Shown here one piece after another: positions 42,098 to 53,300 of a DNA stretch of 64,000 nt. The stretch comes from a virus. The stretch is from the IMG/VR virus record IMGVR_UViG_3300008339_000010, positions 1 to 64,000 of that record. One strand, 5' to 3'. The position numbers and the translations under genes were made by a program. The notes below the pieces were generated by a model. The model did not search any database, was not told the DNA's origin, and saw only the letters and a list, made by a program, of their open reading frames with translations. The number at the start of each line of letters is the position of its first letter. Within the stretch, counting starts at the first letter, position 1.

Positions 42098-43525
42098 TTA
42101 ATTAATCGTGACGATCGCTTCTACTGTGCCTTCGTCTTCGGTCAGTTTATCACGGATCGCGCGACCAATAACATTATATGCTGTCCATTCATTACGAGAG
42201 GCTGATCTTGCTAGTCCGTTTCCTGCTGAAACCAAGCGATCACCTTTACGCACCTTGCCGATCACACGCACAGGCACACGACCTGTCATAGCGATAGGTG
42301 GATGTGTGGCGTCGTCACCAGCGGCACCGTTCATGGTGTAGGCCGGACGTGTTGATATCACACCAAACACTTCATCGGTGGCATCTTCCATGGCAGCAGT
42401 GATTTCTTTGGCACCACCAAGCATGACCACTGTTCCGGGAGGATATGTGGTATCTGCTTCAAATCTTTCAGCCAAGTCAGCGTATTCAGCCGATGTGGCT
42501 TTGGCGAATATTGTGTTGAAATATCCCGAAGATGTTCCAATGTTGCCTATGCCGTTGGCATTGTTGTTAATGATACTGCCCAAAGACACAGCGGCTGTTC
42601 CAAAATTCACTGTTCCGCCTGTTGACGCAATCTGCCCTGTGACCACTAGATTTGTGTTTATATTAACGTTAGATGTAGCACCATCGAGCGTCATACAAGT
42701 GGTGGTAGAACCTCCATCGTTGACCTGGAATATGATATCGCCATCCAGTGTTTGATTGCGGAGATATACGTCGGTTCCTGAGACAAACAAACGAGCATCT
42801 GAGTCACCGCCCACATATAGACCAGTATCATTGAGTATACTCAATGTGCCTGTGGTGGATGTGGCTGCGTCTGTGCGCATGAAAGAAGTCGAGTTCAGAT
42901 TATCCAACAGGTCAGCGTTGGTAGCCGTGCCTTTCATTGTAGGGTAGTCTGTGCTCATGTTCAAGCCAGGCCCAATGGTTGCAAAACCTGTCAGTGCCGC
43001 GGCTGGAGTAAATGTTGGGTCTTTGGAGAATATAGCGACGATAGCATTATTGACAAACATTTTGACAACAACGTGATCGCTACCCGGTGATGAATCGGTA
43101 ATGGTGTCGACTATGGCGCCAGAAGTTCCAGTGCCCGATGTAAAGGCCGGACCTACTAAGATGAAACTGGATCCATTGTAGACCTTGAGCTGGGCGTTCA
43201 CTGTGTCAAACCACAGGTCACCTGTGACATTCGATGTCGGAGCAGATGCGCTGGCAGTGGCGCTGGAAATCACTTTGAAAGTGGTTCCGTTGTAGACTTT
43301 CATCACACCATTGGTCTTGTCCCACCAAAGTTGTCCTACCAAAGGGTCCCCTGGGGCAGTGGTATTGCTACCACTTTCCAACAAGTGGATGAAGTTTTCA
43401 TCTAGGAATTCGCCATAGCCAGCATAGTTTTTGCCCACTAGGGTCATGCTGGAATCGCTGTTGATGGTTCCGTCCGCGATTACCGCGAATATGGTGCCAT
43501 CTGTTAAGTTAATCGTATATGCCAT
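42098..43525 (-). CDS. Tail fibre protein with C-terminal chaperone/protease-like module
   Basis: 475 residues. The N-terminal part holds repeated short units (LWWDKTNGVMKVYNGTTF at about 68 and LWFDTVNAQLKVYNGSSF at about 100), a pattern of fibre attachment domains. The middle is Thr/Ser/Asn/Gly-rich beta sequence. The C-terminus has AEYADLAERFEAD, YPPGTVVMLGG and GRVPVRVIG, which resemble trimerising C-terminal modules of fibres, some of which self-cleave (Peptidase G2-like). Preceded by a late-type TAAATA box 21 bases upstream and by GGAG. Confidence 0.82.
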   Translation of the reverse strand: MAYTINLTDGTIFAVIADGTINSDSSMTLVGKNYAGYGEFLDENFIHLLESGSNTTAPGDPLVGQLWWDKTNGVMKVYNGTTFKVISSATASASAPTSNVTGDLWFDTVNAQLKVYNGSSFILVGPAFTSGTGTSGAIVDTITDSSPGSDHVVVKMFVNNAIVAIFSKDPTFTPAAALTGFATIGPGLNMSTDYPTMKGTATNADLLDNLNSTSFMRTDAATSTTGTLSILNDTGLYVGGDSDARLFVSGTDVYLRNQTLDGDIIFQVNDGGSTTTCMTLDGATSNVNINTNLVVTGQIASTGGTVNFGTAAVSLGSIINNNANGIGNIGTSSGYFNTIFAKATSAEYADLAERFEADTTYPPGTVVMLGGAKEITAAMEDATDEVFGVISTRPAYTMNGAAGDDATHPPIAMTGRVPVRVIGKVRKGDRLVSAGNGLARSASRNEWTAYNVIGRAIRDKLTEDEGTVEAIVTIN

Positions 43526-43546
43526 TCTCTTTACTCCGCTTTAGGA

Positions 43547-43552
43547 TATTTA
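43547..43552 (-). promoter_or_regulatory. T4-late-like TAAATA box
   Basis: GGTAAATATCC on the minus strand, 21 bases before the fibre ATG at 43525; a GGAG ribosome binding site lies between. Confidence 0.5.
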
Positions 43553-43574
43553 CCACGGTTTAATATACTCATAT

Positions 43575-44177
43575 TTATGTAGAGCTCAAATTTGTTAAGG
43601 TTTGTATCCGCACTGTATAATCTATCTGTATCTGGCGGTTCAAACTCTTTTGCACCGGGTGGAAGATCACATGAGTGATCAACCGTAAATCTGTAGGACT
43701 ACCGTTCCAGGTTTTTAAACCCAGTTCGTCAAACACATATTCACCATTGAAATTGGTTGAATTGTCAAAGGCTTGTTGGCCAGCGGGTTCACCGTAGTCC
43801 AACAAGCAACTTACTAAGATATCAGTGTAAACAGTGCCCGTGGTATGCAGGATAGTCATGTTGTTCCTGCTGGGATCTGTATTGGCCGCTGAATTGTTAT
43901 CTACTACCTTGGCATAGGTAGGATTGTAAAGATCAGCATTCTGACCTGTGGTGTTAGGGGGCAAATATGTGATCACTCCAGTGGGATCCACGGATGATCC
44001 ACCGTTGCCAAAAGCCATGAGATATATCTGTCCAACGGTCTTGTTGGCTAGGGTATTGGCCATGCTGATAGATATGTTTTCATAGTGGATGGCATTTTTC
44101 TTATCCACAAATACTTCTTGAGTGTTGGGATCAAATATCCGGACGAAACCCTCGATTTTTACTGGAACTTGCATCAT
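43575..44177 (-). CDS. Virion structural protein (200 aa), tail/baseplate-associated
   Basis: The opening VPVKIEGFVRIFDPNTQEVFVDKKNAIHYEN, then FGNGGSSVDPTGVITYLPPN and LVSCLLDYGEPAGQ, is the form of a structural protein encoded near the baseplate genes of T4-like phages as I recall them; I did not search. It has no signal or membrane segment and is beta-rich. It is coupled by ATGA to the upstream 50-residue gene, which repeats its GFVRIFDPNT motif. Confidence 0.75.
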   Translation of the reverse strand: MMQVPVKIEGFVRIFDPNTQEVFVDKKNAIHYENISISMANTLANKTVGQIYLMAFGNGGSSVDPTGVITYLPPNTTGQNADLYNPTYAKVVDNNSAANTDPSRNNMTILHTTGTVYTDILVSCLLDYGEPAGQQAFDNSTNFNGEYVFDELGLKTWNGSPTDLRLITHVIFHPVQKSLNRQIQIDYTVRIQTLTNLSST

Positions 44178-44326
44178 GCTCGGGTCTCCAGGATGGTTTC
44201 TTTGGTATTTGGATCGAATATTTTCACGAAACCCGAAACCGCTATACCACCCACTTCATTGGGTTTGCGACGTGGCTGTGGTTGAGACTGCGGCGGAGTT
44301 GGTGTAGACTGTTGTTTATTATCCAT
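44174..44326 (-). CDS. Small protein repeating the N-terminal motif of its neighbour (50 aa)
   Basis: The ATG at 44326 is chosen because a TAAATA box lies exactly 5 bases upstream. The N-terminal half is Pro/Gln-rich and flexible (TPTPPQSQPQPRRKPN); the C-terminal half is SGFVKIFDPNTKETILE, nearly the same as the N-terminal GFVRIFDPNTQEVFV of the following gene. It looks like a truncated duplicate that kept the attachment-like motif behind a flexible arm. Confidence 0.65.
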   Translation of the reverse strand: MDNKQQSTPTPPQSQPQPRRKPNEVGGIAVSGFVKIFDPNTKETILETRA

Positions 44327-44331
44327 GGTAG

Positions 44332-44337
44332 TATTTA
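44332..44337 (-). promoter_or_regulatory. T4-late-like TAAATA box, leaderless
   Basis: GCTAAATAC on the minus strand, 5 bases before the ATG at 44326, with no ribosome binding site. Confidence 0.55.
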
Positions 44338-44345
44338 GCATGGCT

Positions 44346-47300
44346 TCAGACCCTTCCTTCAATGAACCAAGCAGCTTCGGTATTCTGTTCCTGTAAAGGT
44401 ATACCGTTGCTGGCTGTGTTTATGCCTTGGGCGTATAACACCTTGGCTTGGACGATGAATATGACCACTTCCACACCCGACTGCGGTGCTGTGGCAAATG
44501 TTATCGTGATTGGATCCACAGATGATACGCTGTATTCTGAAGCATCAACTATAGTTCCGCCCACGCTGACCTGTATGGGTCTGGTCACTGATATATCTGT
44601 GACAAAAGTGTCTGTGGCCACATCTGCTTGGGTGATAAAGAATGTGTTGCTGTTGAGATCATTGATCACTACCACACGCTCGGCTGGAATCACTGTGTCA
44701 AATTGCACAGTGATTGGGTTGAGATCAGTGACGTCATAGACCGTTTCTGGCTGTAACACTAAATCAGTAGCAGAGAAGGCAGCGGCCCAACGGCTGGTTG
44801 AGCCTGTGGTGGGCACGGTCAGTGTAGAAACAGGACCAGAAATTGGCGTATATGTCACGCGGAACTGTAATCCAGCATCAGGAACAAAATTCAGTTGCAC
44901 AGTTATAGGATTCACACTGATGATAGTGAAATCGTCTTGAGGTATCTCTACCAGGGTGCCAATGGTAGGTCCAAGGTAGCACTGGATAGATCCACCAAGA
45001 TACACATCAATTTCGTTGACATAGCCAAATTCTGCGTTGTATGTGGTAGTGCTACCGTCGGCCAAGAACGTCTGTTCCAATGTGTTTTGTTGGTAGACAT
45101 TTGGTAGCAATTCGCCTCGACCGATGCTGAGCACAGGTGCATCTATTGCATGAGAATCTGCACCAGTTCCTGCTGTGCCGCGTCGCAGTCCGCTGACTGT
45201 ATTGGCCCAGTCGTCTCGTTCGCGATAGGTAATGCGTTCACCGTTGACAGTAATCTGTCCAAAGATATTGTTGGGTAGATTGGGTTCATCGAGATTCTTG
45301 GCATCTCTGACATAGATGATGTCGTCTGTGGCCGACAATGCTTGCGTGAGAACAGTAGAAGTGTCAGGCAATATCCGATAGATCTTCTGTATCCCCAGCA
45401 TGTCCTGGAAGATACGGAAAGCAATAGCCTCAGGAACCACAGTCTGTGTGAACGAAGTTATAGCGACCACATCTCCTGGACCAATGATACTGCCACTGAT
45501 GGTCACTACACTACCGCTGACCGTGAATCCATTACCGGCCAGCAGTCGCCAACCATTGAGGGTGACCCAGAGGCGTTCAGTGTCCAAGATTGGACGACCA
45601 GTGTCAAAATTGTTGGTTTCAATCACAGCGCCCGCAGAATAATCGTAACTGCCCGGGAGTCCTGTGACATCTCCTGCATCAAAATTGGTGCTGTCATAGG
45701 GCTCACCAATTGTGGTTCCGGTCTGTGTGGGTCCTACAAATACCTGGGTCAATAATCCTTGTTCTTGTGTGTCATTCCATGTAGTTATACCAATCACTGC
45801 ACCAACAGAAGCACCTACTCGCAATATCAATTGATCGTTGTTGACTATGTAATCTGCATCTGTGGTAAGTGCTATCACTATTGTAGTTCCAGGAGCAGGC
45901 GCGGTATTGAACTGCACATAACGATCACTGCTGCCATCCCATGGACTCACAGTGTAATCAACTGCCAGGAACAATCGTTCTTGATCTACATAGACTTCGA
46001 CATCGTTGTCGCTGATCAAGCCTTGATTGACTTGTCCACGAGTGGGCAGATAAAATGGTCCTGCGCTGGATCCATCGCCAAAGTATTCCACGCTCTCTGC
46101 GGGACGCAAGCGGTTACCGTCACGTTCTACGATGAGGTTGATATCGTTGGTGCCTTGGAGACTGTTGTCCAAAATATAGGTATCAGTGCTGCCATCATAT
46201 ATGAAATACTGTGTGAGAGGGAAACTCCATGTTTTCTGAGGAGTGGTGATGCCCATCACAGTGACCACTACCCAATCATTGATGCCATAGGTATCAGCAA
46301 AGGTAACTGTGGTGGTTTGACCGCCTGAACTAGAAGCGTAATTGTAGTTCGTGATGATCGCACCGTTGACCACGATATTGAGTTCGTAAATTTCGTTGTA
46401 GGCCACGGGCAACAACAAACTGTTGCCCACTAGGTTGCCTGGATAGCTTTCTTTGTAGAGTTGGCTTCCGCCTCCGATGCCATAGATTTCTATGGATACA
46501 ATATCTCCGGCAGCGGCGCCTGCCGTCACAGTCACTACCTGGCTGGGCCAATTTACGGTATATTGTTCTTGGGGTATGAGACTTACTCTATTGGTGATAT
46601 TGACCACTCTCACTGCCACAGCATGCGCCATGGCATCAGCAAAGCTCACGGATGCGTTGCTGGGTGTCCATGCGAGATTCACGGTCTTGATATTGAAACC
46701 GTGCCCGTCGCCGGTCCAGTCTGAACCAGGGCGTGTATACACACGCATGTCCAAGGTGTCAAACGTGGCACCGGGAACCAATTCTTCTGGTGCATGGCTG
46801 GAATAGGTGTCTATGAAAGCGCCGCCGGCCACGTTTATATCCGTAGTGCGTTCACCGAGATAGGTGTCAAGGAATGAACTTTCATAGATCGCATCTAGGA
46901 TCGCTGGATCGTATGTGGGACGGCCTTCCGGACCGTAGTCGATGTTATCAAACGGATTGATGTCAAAATTGCCCACATCAAATCCGGTGTTCTGATCAAA
47001 TCCAGGACCTTTGACTTGCACTCCTGGGTAGTCAATGCCCACGATAACCTGGGCCAATTCTCTGCCGGGTTCATTGGGGGTAGGTGCATACAGACCTATC
47101 ACACGATCGGCAGCGGCCAGTGTGGCAGGATCAACCAAAGTATAATCTTCAGGATCAAATATAGAACCACTGTCCAGTTCTGAACTGTCATCTACTTCGT
47201 TGACACTGTAGACTTGATCTTGGAAACGCACCAACTGACCTTCAGCATACTTGGTATTAGGCTCCCAATCCAAGACTTGGCTGGTATATTCATAGCGGTC

Positions 47301-50300
47301 AAACTTGATGGTAGTGGTGAAATTACGCACCAATTCATTGCCCATCACGGCCACTACACGGGCACCTGATCCATTGCCACCCGTTATGGTGATGGCAGGA
47401 GTTATGGTATAACCTGTGCCCGGATCTACCACGATCACTTGCACCAATTGTCCACCGGTATTCACCCGAGCCACAGCCAATCCAGGAGCACCAGACCAAG
47501 CCAAAGTCAAAGTGCCATTGGTTTCGGTGCCTTCGGTAAATGTAGGTGCCAAGGTTCCTGATGTGCCATCGATCTGCACAGTGTATAAGTTACTGCGATA
47601 GAATATCTGTTGGCCTGCTGTGTAAACAGTATTGGTCTGCCATTCAGCACCAATAACTACCTGAGGCGCGATGGTATAACCTGCTCCGGGTTCTATGACA
47701 TCTACGGCTTGGAGTTCAAGAGTATAGTGCTGATACCATTGGTTCCAGGGCAGAGTCTGCCAGATTGGTGCTGTGCTAGGAGTGCTAGAAACAGGATCCA
47801 ACGGTGGTTCGCCGTCATCCAATATGGGGCTCACAAACTGGTTGTAAGTGGTATCAAAGTAGGCCGGACAATCAAAATCCGTGACACTGCCTTGATAGGT
47901 ATCAATGCCTTCGTATTTGAGATTGAACTCTTTTATCTTGACGTGATACGGTTTGACTTCTTTGATGTATTCCAACACAAAGTCCTGGTTGTCTTGGCGG
48001 AAGATCTGATAGGGCAAAAGGTCACGTATCTTGTGATTGACATCAATCAACGAAGTCTTGAACAGCCACTCTGGTGCCACTTGTTCTTGCAAGATAAAGT
48101 CAAACATCAGCATCAAGAGATTGTTTCGGAATATCAACAGTTCGCCAGTGAGCAATTCTTCGTTGATAGCACGTATGATCTGGCGTGTTTCTGTGCCAGG
48201 GAATGTGTCAAAGTATTGGCTGTCAAAGGTTTCGATATCAAAACCAAAGCGTCCCAACGCATAGTCCCAGATCTCGGCCTTGACTGCGATGGTTCCATCT
48301 TCCAGCACCACTCTATTCCATGTGCCATCCAACAATTGGTAGATTTCAAATTTGCCAAAACTGTTACGTGTGACTTTCACACTGGAACCTTCGGGCAGGG
48401 TCAATCTAGCAAGATCGCTGAAAGTGGCCACTTCGGCGGCAGGTCTCTGTGATGTATTGTAACCAGGTTTGACCCAATCAATATACTCCCAGAATTTTTT
48501 AGTATCATAGTTCTGCACTCGGCTTAGCAACAATTCTTTGGGTGACCCGATCAGAGCAGATCCCAAGACCACTGTGTATATGGTCCAAAGACCGTTTTGT
48601 GTGGAATCAGATGCCACTAGGTATTTGTATCCTGGTGCGACTTCGTCGAGATTTTGATATGTCAATTCAGCATAGGTCAATACACGCTTGTTCCATTCAC
48701 CAGATGCTGATGTAGGCTCGGGCTCTTCGCTGTTCAGTAACGTGAATGGCCGGCTGTCGCTGATAGGAAACTGCGCCAGTATAGCATTGGCACGTTGGAG
48801 ATAGTTTTCCAGTGCCAGGAAACGGTCGACAAAGAAACTCTGACGAGGGCGGAATTGCACACCATACAATTCTGCAGGACTCAGTGTGGGATCTGGAACC
48901 TTGTTTCCTATGGTATCTTCGCCGCAGAACGAATCCAGCAGTTTGCGATACAGTCCACCACTCAAGAAACTGTTGGGGTTGTCTGTGGCAATGAGATCGT
49001 ATTCCACGTGGACATTGTCATCATTGGCTATGCGATCAAACTCTACGTGCAATATGGTATCTTGGGCCGATATGAATGATCTACCATTGTAGATGGCAGT
49101 GGTGCTGGGGCTGATAAACGCCACATAAGGTATGCCGGAACTGCGAGGATTTTCGATGTATTGGGCCACGGCCTGCACACTCAATGTCTTTTTCACTTGG
49201 GTAGCCACTTCGCGTATGCCCTTGACCCAGAAGAAATAACGAGCCGCAAACAATCCATCAGGATTGAGTTTGCTGGTCACTGTATAGCTGGTAGTGCTGT
49301 AAACTTCGCCTGGACCTTGATAGGCAGCCGGTGGTGTAGGACTTTCTATCCACTGATAGACATCCACTGTGGATCCCGGGAACAGTTGACTCCAACGGCG
49401 CGAACGATATGCTATGGAATCCTGATGATAATCAATGAATCGCACTGTGGATAAGTCCCACCATATCTCTCCAAGATGGTTGTCAGTCCAGGTATCTCCA
49501 TAGTTGTTCACTAATCCAGTGTTATAGGCTGCAGGATCCAGTGCGCCAAGATAATCAATATTCTGTCTAGCGGCACCTAAAATTTTGCCTTGTAGTGGAT
49601 CAATAAAGTCAAAATACTGTGTGATCTTGCTTTCCAGTCGATCATACATGAACACCGAGTTCATGAGATTGACATCTACTATAGGAGTCTGGCGATAGAC
49701 CACGTTCCAGGCTGGCAATCTATCAATGTTGTTGAGTTGTGCCACACGCCCAAAATCTCCCACGCTGTCATCCAAATCGTCTTGGGGACTGCCTACCAAT
49801 AGCACACCACCTTGATAACTAACAGCCGTTCCGAATTCGTCCAAGGATCCAAGATCTTCATCATAGATCTGTTGTCCAAACACAAACTTGGAAGGATTGG
49901 TTACGCTGCCATTGGCCGCGGATAGCAAATCAAATGTATAGACCACGCCGCTTTCGGGCAATGGATCAAAGAATTCTGTGGACTTGCTGTCAAAAAATGT
50001 AGTGCCTTCATCAAAGGTTGTGGGTTTGGCCGCTGTGCCTTGTGGCGAACCGACGATCAATGTAGTGGCTTCGTCGGATATATTGAGGCTGGCTCCAAAA
50101 TGCGCATAAGCGATAGGCAACGGAGCTTCTATGGTCTGGGTATAGACCATGGGCTCTAACCCAAGATCATAGTATGCTGTGCCCAGGCCTGGCATGACCA
50201 ACAGTTGTGTAAACGGAACAGCGGCATCGTGGTTAGCGATGGTTATATTGAGATAGCCGTCAGTGGTGAATGCGTTGACGTTGGGTAAATTGGCAGTGAC

Positions 50301-53300
50301 AATATCAGCGGCATACAAAGCGGCCCAATCGCTGGCTTGCCAATATGTGGTGTCCGTCAATGCCGCGCCCACTGGCACAGTGCGGATGCTACGATAGATA
50401 TCACTACCTGATATCACGAAAGTATTTGCGGCCCAGCCAATAGCACTGTTCCAACTAGCAGGAGTCGATACTGCGACATCAACATTGTTGATCCGTATGG
50501 TATCTCCCGGAGTCAATGTGGGATCTTGTGTGATGCCTTGGATGGATCCATAGAGACGATTTTGATTAACGAATCTTTCCACACTGCCTGCTTCAGGCAA
50601 CACAGTGGAATCGTTGGGCTGACCAATGTATAAGCTACAATTGGTAGGACACTGATCTACCACTCGACCAAATGCGGCGGCAGCCACAGGTGCGTTGCTC
50701 TGCACCGCTTGCATGAGTTTGAAAGTGTTGGTAGAAATCTCCACTACATCGCCCACGTTCAAGGGTGCAGTGATAGTGACTTCGTTGGTCAGATAATCCA
50801 CAGAGAACTCACCGTTGTTGTTGCCATTGGCATCTGGCACTAGATAGGTAGCATTGACTTTGACAGTGAACGGTGTATAGGCTCGCACAGTGCCGGTGCC
50901 AGATCCTGTTCCAGTGGCACGGAATATTTCGCCCACGGTGTTGGTATCAGCACCAATGGCCACATAGTTGGTAGTTCCCACAGTGAGTATGCGATATACT
51001 TTACCTATTTCGATTGTTGTAGCATTTTGTATCACCGGCCTCAGAGTGGTAAACGTATCCTCACCCGCTGTGGTAACTGTGAAACTTTCAATGCTACGAT
51101 CGATCACATAGGTTTTGCCAGCCAGTAATTTAGCATCAGCGGTGTCATCAGGCGCACCTACCACTACCTGAGCACCGTCAGTGGTAGTGGTCACACTGTG
51201 TCCAAATCTGCCACCCGACAATCCTGGTGTTTCAATGAAATCAATGTATTCCCAATAAGTTCCGCTGGTGAACAGTATGGTGCCAGTGGGTGGTGTCAAC
51301 AAGAAAGTTACTACCTTGGTAGATTCGTCAAAACTGTAGTCCATATTAGGACGTTGCAACACATCATTGACATACACACTGAAACTGCTGAGATTGCTCA
51401 CGGTATACAATTCAGAGATATCAAATGTAGCCTGCGGCGAAGTAGTGATAAATGTTTTGCTTTGCAATCTTGTGCATCTGACTACGTCACCGTCGTTGGG
51501 TGGTGCGTCAAACACAACAGTGCCATTGGAATAGTTGTATTCAACTCCGGCTGTCTTAGGAATATTATTGACCACAACACCAATTTGCGTGGCACCAATA
51601 CCGCCATCGGCAGAGTCATCATCTACCACTATCACATCGCCTACATAAAATTCTGTTGTTGACCCATCACCAGTGAATGATTTGGCTTGGAACTGTATGT
51701 TTACACGATTGTATGCATACACCCGATCGCCCGATGGAGCACCCACATACATCCAGCGTTCATCAGTGCTGATGGCCACACTGTATCCATACTCATCAAA
51801 CAAAAAGATATTGACTGTTTCGCCACCAGCCAGAGGTGTGGTCAGCACCACGTTGGGTGCGCTGTAGGTCCAGTCAACACCACGGATCAATACAGTGTCA
51901 TCGACTACCACTCCCACGTCAGCGGGATCAGTTATGGTGATAGAACCCGAAGGATTGAATGTGGTTTGGCTGGCGCTGGCCGTGGTCTGATACAATCGAT
52001 ATGGAACTTCAGTGATCAGTTGGCTTTGCAAGAAACTGCCTGTGTTTTGATTGCGAGTGATGGCCACGCTGTAGCCTTGTTTGGCCCAACTGTCGGGAGC
52101 CCCGGCCACTGCCCACTGGAGATTGCCAGTGGCCACGCTGGCACCATAGCCCTGCAGATTGTTAGCGTTCATGGTCAACTGCTGGGTTTCAACATAGGTC
52201 GCGGTAGATGCTTTGCTAAAACCATACAGCGCACCTGCTCCTGAGTTTGCACCTGGGGCACCTACTAGACAGGCTAGATTGTTGAAACCTTGAGATATGG
52301 CTGTGCCAAATCGTCCATTGGTTTCTGGTTCCTGAGGAACTAATTCAGCAGGCGAACCAAAGGGATCGATCTTTTCTAACACTACCCAGTGTCCTGTGCC
52401 ATCATCGTCTACCCAGGCTTGATTGCCAGGCAACAAGCGATTGGCATAACTGAGAGCACTGACATCAGCGGCTTGTCGCACACGCATGCTTTCCAGCACA
52501 AAACACACACCATTGCCCGTGATTTGGGTAGCAGGCGCTGGAATAGCCAGGATCACTGTGACTGTGAACAAACTAGGTATCGATAACACACGATATGCAC
52601 CATCAACTACACTACCAAAATATTTGATCACGATCTGTTGGTTGACTTCAAGATCGTGCGGACCGGCAAATGTTAGGGTGCAAGTTCCGTTGAGATTGTC
52701 TCGGACCTGGGTGACAGGATAACTTACCAGATTGCTACGATAGATATTCCAATCATAGGCGTTGTCTTTGGCTACCCAGAAACTGGTGCCAACCAAGATG
52801 TTGTCAATGTCTGCGATGATAGGTGTGAGATCTTCAAAACTAAACACTTTGACATCGGCGTCGTCCCAGTTCACATAACCAGCATTGGGCAACTGTAGAT
52901 CCGGTTGATTCAGCGTGATCACGGGCAGTATCTCAGGATCAGTTATCTTGTAACTTTCTTTCCAGAGTTTGTCGACCTGCACTGTCTGATCTGCATCGCT
53001 GAATTGTTGTGGTTCAATGATCTGGATGGTAGAAGGATTACCCAGCAACAATGCCTCGTTGAGGCGCAGTTCATAGTAACTGCGATTGGCATTAGCACCG
53101 TAGATAGAGCGCAGTATGGCCCAGTTTTCAAATATTTCATATTCGGCTACTTCTTTGCCAAGATTGGCTTTGCCAAAGATATCTGTGGCCTGTGTGGTGC
53201 CTTTGGTGCCCAGGAACTGGCTATAGAGATTAACTTGGCTGATATCGTCCAAGTTGAGATTCTGCATGTATCTGCGAGGGCGGAAACCTATCAGGCCAAA

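Noticed and set aside
47610-48452. A 280-residue open frame on the plus strand inside the giant structural gene
   Set aside because: It is the antisense shadow of a continuous 14.5-kb coding frame, has no ribosome binding site and no recognisable domain. The same applies to the other antisense frames between 44.4 and 62 kb.
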